A stretch of 14,786 nucleotides of DNA from Eimeria necatrix (taxonomy: Eukaryota; Apicomplexa; Conoidasida; Eucoccidiorida; Eimeriidae). Below, piece by piece: positions 1-7,423 of this stretch (position 1 is the first letter of the stretch; each line of letters opens with the position of its first letter). The stretch is taken from positions 20,001-34,786 of the forward strand of contig NW_013654180.1 of NCBI RefSeq assembly GCF_000499385.1, written 5' to 3'. The notes under the pieces are model-generated. The model was not told the DNA's origin and did no database searches. It worked only from the letters and a program-made list of their open reading frames with translations. A program made the translations under genes and the position numbers.

Positions 1-186
1 AAACCCTAACCCCGGCCCCAAATTCCAAACCCTAAACCCTAACCGCAGCCCCAAACCCTAAACCTTAGCCCCAGCCCCAAACCCCAAATCCTAAACCCTA
101 GCCTTAGCCCCAAACCCCAAATCCTAAACCCTAACCCCAGCGCCAAACCCTAAACCCTAGACCCTAAACCCTAAACCCTAAACCCT
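1..186. repeat. Degenerate telomere-type CCCTAAA repeat
   Basis: The + strand is built of AAACCCT units mixed with variants such as AACCCC, AGCCCC and AAATCCT. The purest run, about four consecutive units, is at the inner edge near 160-186. CCCTAAA/TTTAGGG is the heptamer of Eimeria and related telomeres, and the C-rich strand reading inward is the orientation expected of a left chromosome end. However, the outermost part is the most degenerate, which is unlike a living telomere, so this is more likely subtelomeric or interstitial telomere-like DNA at the edge of the window. Confidence 0.85.
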
Positions 187-930
187 CACGGGGAGCACGC
201 AGGGGAGGCGGAGAAGTGTAGAAAGGAAGAGTGGCGGATCCGTGAGTTAAAAGTCTGGCAGCGAAAGGGAGAAGTTCGAGGGGCAGGTCGTTGGGGTGTA
301 CGTACACCACAACGGCCAGGAGGGTCTGCAGAAAGCGGAAATTGGAAAACGAAAAGTCCTTTTCGAAAGCTTTTAGTTCTTTTATTTTTAATTGTTTGAA
401 ATGTTTAATTTGAAATAAATTAAATTAAAAAGAAATTAAAAAGAAATTAAAACACAACATGAGAAACTCCCGGCGAGGCAGTTCGGGGCGCAGACTTGAA
501 CTGAACAAAATTGGAACCAACTGGATCAAAAGAGTCCCACGAGTCGCTTTAATAAGTTAAATAAATAAATTAAATTAAATTAATTGATTAATTTAATTAA
601 TTTAATCAATTAAACAAACTAATTGATTTAATTTATTGCTCGAAATGGCCACCTGGAGCACGGCGGTGGCGAGGTAGAGCCAAAGGGCTGCAGCTGCATG
701 CGCGGCTTTTAACGAGTTTTGTTTGCGTTGAAGAAAGTCGCAAAAAGAAATGCATTTTTCTCCTTTTTGGACTCCAAGTTTGGAAATAAAACAAAACCCT
801 AGCCGCGCCAAACCCTCCAAACCCCCCGCAAGGCAAAAACCACTAACACTCAAACGACTGGGGGGTAAAAACCGAGAAAATTCCATTTGCAGCAAACACA
901 AAGACACTCCCTGCAGCGCAAACCTCAACA
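187..930. other. Gene-free spacer, GC-rich then AT-rich
   Basis: No convincing coding sequence is seen. 187-360 is G-rich and mixed in composition and carries one GTGTACGTACAC palindrome. About 370-450 is AT-rich, and about 550-640 is a dense stretch of TTAATTAA/AATTAATT-type self-complementary words with TGATTAATTTAATTAATTTA-like phasing. Short open frames here on either strand are low in complexity and lack recognisable domains. Confidence 0.6.
295..308. repeat. Dispersed palindrome GGTGTACGTACACC
   Basis: Perfect 14-bp inverted repeat with the 12-bp core GTGTACGTACAC at 296-307. It is the first of six exact cores in the window (296, 2447, 2872, 7527, 9174, 9339). A given 12-mer is expected far less than once in 14.8 kb, so this is a real repeated element. 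The function is unknown. A binding site for a dimeric DNA-binding protein is one possibility, and a mobile or hairpin-prone repeat is another. Confidence 0.75.
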
Positions 931-1260
931 GACACCCCAAAAGCTCCCTGTACACCCGAAAATAGCTCCAAGTACACCCCACAAGCTCCCGATACACCTG
1001 AAAATCGCTCCAAGTACACCCCACAAGCTCCCTGTACACCCGAACATAGCTCCAAATACACTCCAAGAGGTCCCTATACACCCGAATATAGCTCCGAGTG
1101 CACCCCACAAGCTCCCTATACACCCGAAAATAGCTCTAAATACACTCCAAGAGGTCCCTATACACCCGAAAACAGCTCCAAATACACCCGGAAAGGTCCC
1201 GCCCTATACACCTCAGCGCAGCTGTACATACACCCCAGGAGATCCCTATACACCCCAGCA
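931..1260. repeat. 42-bp minisatellite with TACACC cores every 20/22 bp
   Basis: Tandem array of a 42-bp unit made of two half-units, each beginning with (G)TACACCC and ending in GCTCC or GGTCC. The cores (TACACC, or TACACT/TGCACC/GACACC variants) start at 951, 973, 993, 1015, 1035, 1057, 1077, 1099, 1119, 1141, 1161, 1183, 1207, 1229 and 1249. The spacing alternates strictly 22/20 except for one 24. Because 42 is a multiple of three and units lack stops, both strands show a 14-residue repeat (for example KLPVHPKIAPSTPH on +), but neither frame has a convincing gene context. The half-unit head matches one arm of the dispersed GTGTACGTACAC palindrome. Confidence 0.9.
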
Positions 1261-1296
1261 AGCAGCTTGTGCATCTTGTAGGCAAAAAGTGAAAAA

Positions 1297-1366
1297 CAAA
1301 TTCAAATAAATTCTAAAAAAGAAAAAAGAAAAGCAAATTTAAATAAATTCTAGAAAAGAAAAAAGA
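1297..1366. repeat. 37-bp tandem duplication, AT-rich
   Basis: Two adjacent copies of an AT-rich unit beginning CAAATTYAAATAAATTCTA and ending in A-rich GAAAAAAG start at 1297 and 1334, offset 37 bp, with a few substitutions. No coding potential is seen. Confidence 0.7.
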
Positions 1367-1423
1367 CTAGAAGTGAATAACTGAAATTTCGCAGTTGCAG
1401 CAGCAGCAAGCGGAATCTTTGGA

Positions 1424-1435
1424 GTGTACATACAC
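1424..1435. repeat. Variant of the dispersed palindrome, GTGTACATACAC
   Basis: Differs from GTGTACGTACAC by one central base (G to A), which breaks one centre pair but leaves both GTGTA and TACAC arms. It lies between AT-rich stretches. Confidence 0.6.
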
Positions 1436-1492
1436 CTGAACTAGCTGGCGGGAAGCGAAAAAGGACTAGAAAAACCTTTTCTAGAAATTAAA

Positions 1493-1527
1493 TAATAAAT
1501 TTATTTATTTTATTTATTTATTTATTT

Positions 1528-1567
<40 letters not shown>

Positions 1568-1571
1568 TTTG
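1493..1571. repeat. TTTA tetranucleotide microsatellite
   Basis: Near-perfect TTTA/TTAT tandem run with one or two phase slips. Non-coding. Confidence 0.9.
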
Positions 1572-1640
1572 GACGCACCCATAAGACAGAATGAAGGGCC
1601 AAAGACCAGAGAAAAACAGGAGGCGAAGAAATGGAGAGGA

Positions 1641-1664
1641 GCAGCAGCAGCAGCAGCAGCAGCT

Positions 1665-1696
<32 letters not shown>
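1641..1696 (+). repeat. CAG microsatellite interrupted by one CTGAG
   Basis: Two CAG runs of about seven to ten units separated by AGCTGAGC. The repeat type is the one that dominates the window. Antisense it reads as poly-Ala or poly-Leu in short open frames that have no other gene-like content. Confidence 0.9.
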
Positions 1697-1697
<1 letters not shown>

Positions 1698-1739
1698 AAG
1701 GCGTCAAAATAAAGAGAAAAAAGAACAAAAGAAAGACAA

Positions 1740-2290
1740 CTGAATTAAAAAGAAACAGCAAATGCAAAAGGACTAAATGAAGAGGAGCAGCAAAAGAAGA
1801 GGCAAAGGAGCAGCAAATTAATAAAATAAAACGAAAAAAGCTGAAATGAATTAAAAAAATAAAAATAAACAAAAAGAATAGAATGAATTAAAAAGAAATT
1901 AAAACAAACAAAAAGAAGTAAATGCGTTAAAAAGGAAACAAAAACAAACAAAATGAATAAAATGAATTAAAAACAAAACAAAGGGAATTAAAATAATTAA
2001 GATGAATTAAAAAGAAATAAAAGAAACAAAAAGAACGAAATGAATCAAAAGGAAATAAAAAGAACGAAATGAATTAAAAAGAAAATAAAAAGAAACAAAA
2101 AGAACAAAATGAATTAAAAGAAATAAAAAGAAACCAAAAATATAAATGAATTAAAAGAAATGAAAGGAAACAAAAAGAACAAAAAGAATAAAATGAATTA
2201 AAAGAAACAAAAAAATAAATGAATTAAAAAGAAATAAAAAGAAACAAAAAAGAATAAAATGAATAAAAAGAAATAAAAACAAAACTCACA
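1740..2290 (+). repeat. Purine-rich AT minisatellite (TGAATTAAAA words)
   Basis: About 550 bp in which the + strand is almost all A with G and scattered T and C. Loosely repeated modules combine TGAATTAAAA, GAAATAAAAA and GAAACAAAAA. TGAATT/TGAATC words near 2041, 2070, 2110, 2147, 2194 and 2220 give irregular spacing of about 26-47 bp, so it is a degenerate repeat and not a fixed-length array. Stops interrupt all + frames. The minus-strand open frames are only Phe/Leu/Ser-rich translations of the complementary pyrimidine tract. Confidence 0.75.
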
Positions 2291-2445
2291 AAGTGGCCAA
2301 AAGCAACAAAAAGCAGCAGCAGCTTCTTCAAAAAAAAAGCAAAAGTCCAGCAGCAGCGCCGACCCGAAAGTCCCATTTTTAAAACTTTTAAAAAACTCTC
2401 CGACAAAAAAACGCAAAACAAAACCTCCACCGCCAGCCACCCGCT

Positions 2446-2459
2446 GGTGTACGTACACC
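2446..2459. repeat. Dispersed palindrome GGTGTACGTACACC
   Basis: Exact 14-bp inverted repeat, core 2447-2458, lying 8 bp before a long CAG array. Confidence 0.75.
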
Positions 2460-2466
2460 CCAGCGC

Positions 2467-2688
2467 CAGCAGCAGCAGCAGCAGCAGCAGAGGCACACAC
2501 GCAGCAGCAGCAGCAGCAGAAGCAGCAGCAGAGCCAGAAACGCAGCAGCAGCAGCAGCAGCAGCAGTAGAGGCAGAAACGCAGCAGCAGCAGCAGAAACG
2601 CAGCAGCAGCAGCAGCAGCAGCAGAAACGCAGCGGCAGCAGCAGCAGCAGCAGAAACACAGCAGCAGCAGCAGCAGCAGCGCAGCAGA
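2467..2688 (+). repeat. CAG array punctuated by AAACG
   Basis: Runs of CAG are interrupted repeatedly by AGAAACG or AGAAACA, with the interruptions near 2538, 2576, 2596, 2625 and 2654 (spacing about 38, 20, 29 and 29). The recurrence of the same interruption implies block duplication of a CAG-plus-AAACG module, not simple slippage. All frames are free of stops by composition, so length of open frame is not evidence of coding here. Confidence 0.85.
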
Positions 2689-2870
2689 TGTATGAAGGAT
2701 CGGGGTTGAAGGCTGCGGTGAGGGAGGGACTGCTGGCAGCAGCAGAGGGCAAGGGGGAGTTGGAAGAAGGGAAAGGGAATTGGAATTAAATCGGAATTAC
2801 AATTCAAAAGAACAAAAAGTGGGAAGTCCATTGGCAAGTCCCAGAGCCTGCGCAGCAGCAGCAGCCACGA

Positions 2871-2884
2871 GGTGTACGTACACC
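2871..2884. repeat. Dispersed palindrome GGTGTACGTACACC
   Basis: Exact inverted repeat, core 2872-2883, directly downstream of a short CAG run. Confidence 0.75.
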
Positions 2885-3069
2885 GCAGCCACGCGGAGGC
2901 AAATCCGGAAAAGGGAAAACGGGGGAAATGCGAAGTTAATTCAAATAAACCACTCACGCCCGCCTCCCCGCAGAAAAAAGAAGAAAACTTGTCCATTTAA
3001 AGCAAACAAAATGAAGTGGAAAGTCCAAAACGTTGAAAACCTGAACTTGAATCGACGGCTGGCGTCAGA

Positions 3070-3083
3070 GGTGTCTGTACACC
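3070..3083. repeat. Palindrome variant GGTGTCTGTACACC
   Basis: Same outer arms as the dispersed palindrome but with CTG for ACG at the centre. The identical variant recurs at 3827-3840, so it is a shared subtype and not an isolated mutation. Confidence 0.65.
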
Positions 3084-3557
3084 GCAGATTCTCGCGGCTC
3101 CATCTTCGTTATTCCTCCCGAAAAAGACAAAGACAAGTTTTTCGAAGTTTTAAAAATAGAATTTATAAATATAAATGCATTTAAATGGTCCTTTTCCTCT
3201 TTTTTCCGCAGAAAGAAACTCCCGAGAGCGCGAGCAGCTCCTGTGGACCGGGCCGCCGTCAAGTCTGCATTTGGCGGGAAAGCCGCGGCAAAAGCCAGAA
3301 AATGAAAATAAAAGAACTTCTATTTCTTCTATTTTGGTTTTTAATTCAAAATAATTAAATTAAAACACAAAATTCAAACAAAAACCCCCGCCGATGCTCC
3401 TGCGCCTCAACACCCGTCTTGCACGCCGGCGCGCCGCTCTTCAGGTGTACAGACAGCTGCTGCTGCGCACAGCATTTATTCTTTTCGTATTTTCACCACT
3501 TTTAATTATTCTTTACTTCCAAATAAACTCCATCTATTATTCCAAGACTTCTGCCGC

Positions 3558-3665
3558 GCTAGGGGGCCCCTCGAGGCCCTGGGGGCCCCCACGGGCCCCT
3601 CCAGTGCCCCCCAGGGGCCCTCAGGGGCCATGCAGGGGCCCCTAAGGGGCCCCCTTGGGGCCCCT
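3558..3665. repeat. GGGGCCCC-rich block
   Basis: Repeated GGGGCCCC and AGGGGCCC words at short intervals, self-complementary throughout and with G-tracts on both strands. Related blocks occur at 7968-8120 and 9417-9440. Likely to form hairpins, with possible G-quadruplexes. The + open frame that runs in from 3394 ends inside it as a Gly/Pro/Arg-rich tail, typical of repeat translation. Confidence 0.8.
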
Positions 3666-4091
3666 TTGTGTAGTTTTTAAATTGTCCAGGTGATCTATTT
3701 CTTTTTCGGACTCTTTAGTGCTTTTAGTCTTTTTTAATTTCTTTTAATTTATACTTTTTAGTCTTTTTGAGTTCTTTTTGATTCTTTTGGTCCTTTAGAA
3801 TTATTTTTGTCTTCTACTTCAAACCAGGTGTCTGTACACCTGAAAACCGGCGTTTGCGAAGCAGCAAATGTCGACGAAAAGTTCATTTTAAATAAAAACA
3901 TTTTAGAGTTCAACTTATATTTCGTTGAGTCTTTTATTATATTTAATTTAAAATAAATATTTTTCTTTTTTCAAAACTTCAAATTAATTTAATTAATTCC
4001 AAAAAACCTTTTTCTCCTTTTTGAAACTCTTCGGACAACAGCAGCAAACGCCTCGCAGCAGCAGCAAACTGCTGCACGAAGCAGTTTGCTT
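3666..4091. other. AT-rich spacer without a recognised gene
   Basis: T-rich stretch with words like CTTTTTAGTC repeated loosely at 3710-3800, then AT-rich sequence with TTAATTTAATTAATT near 3985. Contains one palindrome variant at 3827-3840. No open frame with gene-like composition is seen. Confidence 0.55.
3827..3840. repeat. Palindrome variant GGTGTCTGTACACC
   Basis: Second copy of the CTG-centred subtype, identical over 14 bp to 3070-3083. Confidence 0.65.
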
Positions 4092-4171
4092 TGCATGCAT
4101 GCGCGCATGCATGCATGCATGCATGCATGCATGCATGCATGTACGCATGCATGCATGCATGCATGCATGCA
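4092..4171. repeat. TGCA tetranucleotide array
   Basis: Eighty bases of (TGCA)n with two small breaks, GCGCGC near 4102-4107 and GTACGC near 4141-4146. The unit is self-complementary, so the array can fold on itself and overlaps many TGCATGCA words, a sequence known as a binding motif of some ApiAP2 factors. Read in frame it gives Met-His-Ala-Cys repeats, which are judged a by-product. Confidence 0.9.
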
Positions 4172-4200
4172 AAGATCTTTTTTTGCTGCCTACACCCCGC

Positions 4201-4316
4201 CGCAGCTGTAGCAGCAGCAGCGGCTGCTGCTGCTGCTGCAGCGGAAGCAGTTGATGCTGTGGTTACGGCTCCTGCTCCGGCAGCGGAGGTGCGGGCGGCG
4301 CCCGCTGCTGCAGCTC

Positions 4317-4354
<38 letters not shown>

Positions 4355-4502
4355 ACTACTACTGTAGTTGCTGCTGCTACTGCTGCAGCTGCTGCAGCAG
4401 CAGCAGCTGCTGCTGCTTCACCCGCTGCTGTGGCATCAGCAGGAGCTTTGCGAAGCGCAAGAGGCCAACAGTGGCTATATAAAGATTGCACATGTTGGCT
4501 AC

Positions 4503-4539
<37 letters not shown>

Positions 4540-4540
4540 A
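4201..4540. repeat. Mixed CAG/CTG trinucleotide region
   Basis: CAG runs and GCT/CTG runs alternate on the same strand (for example CAG then CTG at 4210-4240, and GCTGCT into CAGCAG near 4381-4420), followed by a clean (CAG)12 at 4504-4539. The switches make inverted repeats. A + frame reads through as Ala-rich sequence, but it starts in the TGCA array and is not accepted as a gene. Confidence 0.8.
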
Positions 4541-4764
4541 TGCCGCTGCAGCAACAGAAGAAGGAATAGCATCAGCAGCAGCAATACCCGCAGCGCCATC
4601 CTCCGCAGCAACACCAGCCTAAAAGGCTTTTTTATTCTTTTTAATTTTAAAATGCTTTTTTATTTTTTTATTTTCAAAAGACTTATTTTTAATTCTTTTT
4701 AGTTTTTAGTTTGCCATTACTTCTCTTAATCCCGTTTTTTACTTCCTTATCTTAAAGTCTGCAG

Positions 4765-4830
4765 AGGGTTTAGAAGCCTTAGGGTTTAGGGCTTAGGGTT
4801 TAGGGTTTAGGGTTCAGGGTTTAGGATTTA
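4765..4830. repeat. Interstitial TTTAGGG block, first
   Basis: Degenerate TTTAGGG units with GCTTAGGG and TTCAGGG variants. Orientation is opposite to the CCCTAAA repeat at 1-186. Confidence 0.85.
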
Positions 4831-4844
4831 ACGGGCCTCAGCCC

Positions 4845-4899
4845 GCAGCAGCGGCAGCAGCAGCAGAAGCAGCAATAGCAGCAGCAGCAGCAGCAGCAG
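4845..4899 (+). repeat. CAG microsatellite, interrupted
   Basis: CAG units with CGG, AAG and TAG interruptions, directly after the first TTTAGGG block. The in-frame TAG argues against translation in the Gln frame. Confidence 0.85.
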
Positions 4900-4968
4900 G
4901 GGACCCTTTTGCTGCTGCCTGGAGGTCTTAAAAGCAAAGTAACTACGTGTGTACTATGCGCTGCACAC

Positions 4969-5021
4969 AAACCCTAATTAAGGGTTTTTACGTGAAACCC
5001 TTAATTAGGGTTTCACGTAAA
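4969..5021. repeat. Nested inverted repeats built of telomere units
   Basis: The arm at 4969-4987 (AAACCCTAATTAAGGGTTT) and the arm at 4995-5013 (AAACCCTTAATTAGGGTTT) are exact reverse complements separated by 7 bp. The second arm also sits inside a second hairpin: TTTACGTGAAACCCT at 4987-5001 pairs with AGGGTTTCACGTAAA at 5007-5021 around a 5-base loop TAATT. Each arm is itself nearly palindromic, so alternative folds compete. No coding sequence is seen nearby. Confidence 0.85.
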
Positions 5022-5107
5022 TACGTACAGTATAAAGTACAGTTTTTAAACTCCAAAGTTAGTTTAGTTGAATTCGTTCCAAGGATCCAGGGCCAAGGCG
5101 TCTGATA

Positions 5108-5433
5108 TTAGGGTTTAGGGCGTAGGGTTTAGGGTTTAGCGTTAGGGTTTTAGGGTTTAGGGTTTAGGGTTTAGGGTTTAGCGTTTAGGGTTTAGGGTTT
5201 AGGGTCTAGGGTTTAGAGTTTAGTGTTTAGGGTTTAGGGTTTAGGCTTTTAGGTTGAGGAAGCTGGGTTGGGGGTTTCTTGTATCTTCTTCCCAGGTTTT
5301 AGGGCATAGCTTTTAGTGTTTAGCGTTTACTATTTAGGGTTTAGGGGTTAGGGTCTAGGGTTTGGGGTTTAGAGTTTAGGGTTTAGGGTTTAGGGTTTAG
5401 GGTTTAGGGTTTAGGGTTTAGGGTTTAGGGTTT
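5108..5433. repeat. Interstitial TTTAGGG block, second and largest
   Basis: Long TTTAGGG array in two parts, 5108-5255 and about 5325-5433, around a diverged spacer. It includes eight perfect consecutive units at 5375-5430. Variants TTTAGCG, TTTAGAG and TCTAGGG are scattered elsewhere. The block is purest at its right edge and ends abruptly in unique sequence at 5434. Confidence 0.9.
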
Positions 5434-6160
5434 GTTCGTGTGCGGGAGGAGCCGCGTTGCTGTTGCATGCAAGTGCCGTGGCTGCAGACGGAGCAAAGGG
5501 TTTCTTTTTGGAGGAGAAAAAGGGGAAAACAATTTAAATTTAATTTAAATAAATAAAATAATTAAAATAAATAAAATAAATAAAATAAATAAAATAAATA
5601 AAATTAAATTTCAAAATGTCTTTGCCAGCACAGCCCCCTGGAGCTTCCTGGCGGTTTTGGCTGGAGTTCAGATTTGCAGGTTTTGGAATATTTTTTCCGC
5701 TTTTTGGCTTTAAAACGATTTATTTGTTTATTTTTATTTATTTATTTATTTAATTTTACTTTTTTATTTATTTTATTTCGTTTTTTTGCCTCATTTTCCG
5801 GCTTTTCGAGCCTCTTCTTCGCGCGGCTTCCGTCGGCTGCGGGGAAACGGAATTCAGAAAAAAACATTTTTCTTTCTTTTTGCCTCTAAAAATCTTTTAT
5901 TTATTTCCTTTTCATTTAAAACCTTTTATTATTTAATTTTCCACATTTTAAAATCTTCAGTTCCCATTTTTCGCCCGTTTTCATCACCAGCAAACGCCCA
6001 TCTTTGCTGCTTTTGAATTTTCCTTCTTTTTTGATTTCCGGGTCATTTTTTGCGGGAAGTCCTTTTAAAAGCATTTTTCTTTTCCCCTTTTGTCTTAGAA
6101 CATCTTCTCCTCCATTATCCCCGGCTTTACGGCCCCTTTTCGTCGAAGATCCGGCGCTTT
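5434..6160 (+). other. Upstream region and probable leader of the methyltransferase gene
   Basis: About 730 bp without a recognised gene. 5530-5615 is an AAATA/AAAT-type microsatellite. 5670-6160 is strongly T- and C-rich on the + strand, as seen in leaders or polypyrimidine stretches upstream of coccidian genes. The frame of the downstream methyltransferase stays open back to an ATG at 6004, but the residues it would add are hydrophobic translations of the pyrimidine tract, so this is read as untranslated. No TATA-like box is asserted. Confidence 0.45.
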
Positions 6161-6196
6161 CTGCTGCTGCTGCTGCTGCAGCAGCAGCAGCAGCAG
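6161..6196. repeat. (CTG)6(CAG)6 perfect palindrome
   Basis: Six CTG units run directly into six CAG units, giving a 36-bp perfect inverted repeat with no spacer. It lies about 120 bp before the methyltransferase start codon, so as RNA or single-stranded DNA it would make a stable hairpin in the leader. Confidence 0.85.
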
Positions 6197-6230
6197 CGCA
6201 GCCTCCTCCTCCGCCCTCGCCGCCACCCCA

Positions 6231-6255
6231 GCAGCAGCAGCAGCAGCACCAGCAG

Positions 6256-6315
<60 letters not shown>
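6231..6315 (+). repeat. CAG array ending in (CAG)18 before the start codon
   Basis: CAG runs broken twice by CAC (near 6247 and 6259), then 18 uninterrupted CAG units at 6262-6315. The proposed start codon follows after three bases (AGG). It would read as poly-Gln with His if an upstream start were used, and otherwise it is a repeat in the 5' leader. Confidence 0.85.
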
Positions 6316-6316
<1 letters not shown>

Positions 6317-6318
6317 GG

Positions 6319-6503
6319 ATGGGCCGGATATCCCGCGACCGGCGGGACATATACTACAGGCGGGCCAAAGAAGAAGGCTTTAGGGCTCGTTCTGCTTACA
6401 AGCTGCTGCAGCTGGATGACGAGCTGCACTTCTTGTCTCCTCCAAACTGCTGCTTCTCCAGCAGCTCCGAGTCCTCTTCTTCTGAAGACGAAGCAGCTGC
6501 TGC

Positions 6504-6547
<44 letters not shown>

Positions 6548-6692
6548 GGCGTTTCTGGGGGCCTTCTGCTTCTGTGTGGGACTACCCGCACAGGGCTGTG
6601 GACTTGTGCGCAGCGCCTGGCAGCTGGAGCCAAGTGCTGCGCCGCAGGCTTTGGAGGAACTACCAACTCAAAGTGCGGGAGTTCAACAAACT

Positions 6693-6742
<50 letters not shown>

Positions 6743-7241
6743 TGGTTCGCCCGGAGCCTCCGCTGATAGTGGCTGTGGACCTGCAGGAAATGAGTCCGCT
6801 GGAAGGAGTGGTTTGCATAAAGGGAGACATAACGCATGCAGCAACTCGTGCTGCAGTGCTTAGCTGCTTCCAGCAGCAAAGCACTGCAGCAGCAGCAGCA
6901 GCAGCTGCTGCTGCTGCATGCGAGCAGCAAGCAGCAGACTTGGTGGTCTGCGACGGGGCCCCCGACGTGACGGGAATGCGCGAACTGGACGAATGCATGC
7001 AGCAGCAGCTGCTGCTGGCAGCAGCAGCAACAGCAGCAGCGCTGCTGCGCCCCGGGGGGGCCCTCGTGGCCAAAGTCTTCAGGGCCGAACTGGGGCCCCT
7101 TCTTTGCATGCAGCTGGGGGCCCTCTTTGCTGCAGTTTGCTGCAGCAAACCTGCTGCTTCCCGCAGCAGCAGCAGCGAGGCTTTCCTCGTCTGCCGCGGC
7201 TTCCGCCCCACGCCCCCGCTGCCGCGCCCCCTCCCCGCCCC

Positions 7242-7289
<48 letters not shown>

Positions 7290-7368
7290 GGGGGTGGAGC
7301 CGCGAGAGCGCGGCGCCGACGAAGCAGCGCCCCAGCACCCGCAGCAGCAGCAGCAACTGCACCAGCAG

Positions 7369-7423
<55 letters not shown>

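Larger units (their letters stand above)
2689..3557. other. Mixed-composition spacer with no recognised gene
   Basis: Unique-looking sequence with short open frames on both strands. One + frame at 2780-3184 (134 codons) is Arg/Lys-rich and another at 3394-3645 has a hydrophobic stretch, but neither has a recognisable domain, and both run through palindrome copies or GGGGCCCC repeat. AT-rich patches at 3300-3380 could be untranslated or intronic. A weak diverged palindrome arm, GTGTACAGACAG, lies at 3445-3456. Exons cannot be excluded. Confidence 0.4.

Noticed and set aside
1..186. True chromosome terminus
   Set aside because: Repeats are most degenerate at the outer edge and purest inside, opposite to an active telomere. 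The window may simply start inside telomere-like repeat.
931..1260. CRISPR-like array, or a 14-residue repeat protein on either strand
   Set aside because: The repeats are directly tandem with no unique spacers, and the organism is eukaryotic. The open frames on both strands follow from a 42-bp stop-free unit, and neither has a start context, signal peptide or domain.
3394..3645. Small membrane protein
   Set aside because: One hydrophobic stretch only, and the frame then runs into GGGGCCCC repeat. No supporting feature.
4476..4484. TATATAAAG as a TATA box
   Set aside because: Isolated AT-rich word inside a repeat region with no gene downstream.
4091..4702. Ala-rich + strand protein starting in the TGCA array
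   Set aside because: Met-His-Ala-Cys repeats followed by poly-Ala are translations of TGCA and GCT/CAG repeats. No non-repeat domain is seen.
6004..6318. N-terminal extension of the methyltransferase from the ATG at 6004
   Set aside because: The added residues translate a pyrimidine tract and CAG repeat, while the conserved family N-terminus begins at 6319 with a favourable start context. Kept only as a remote possibility.
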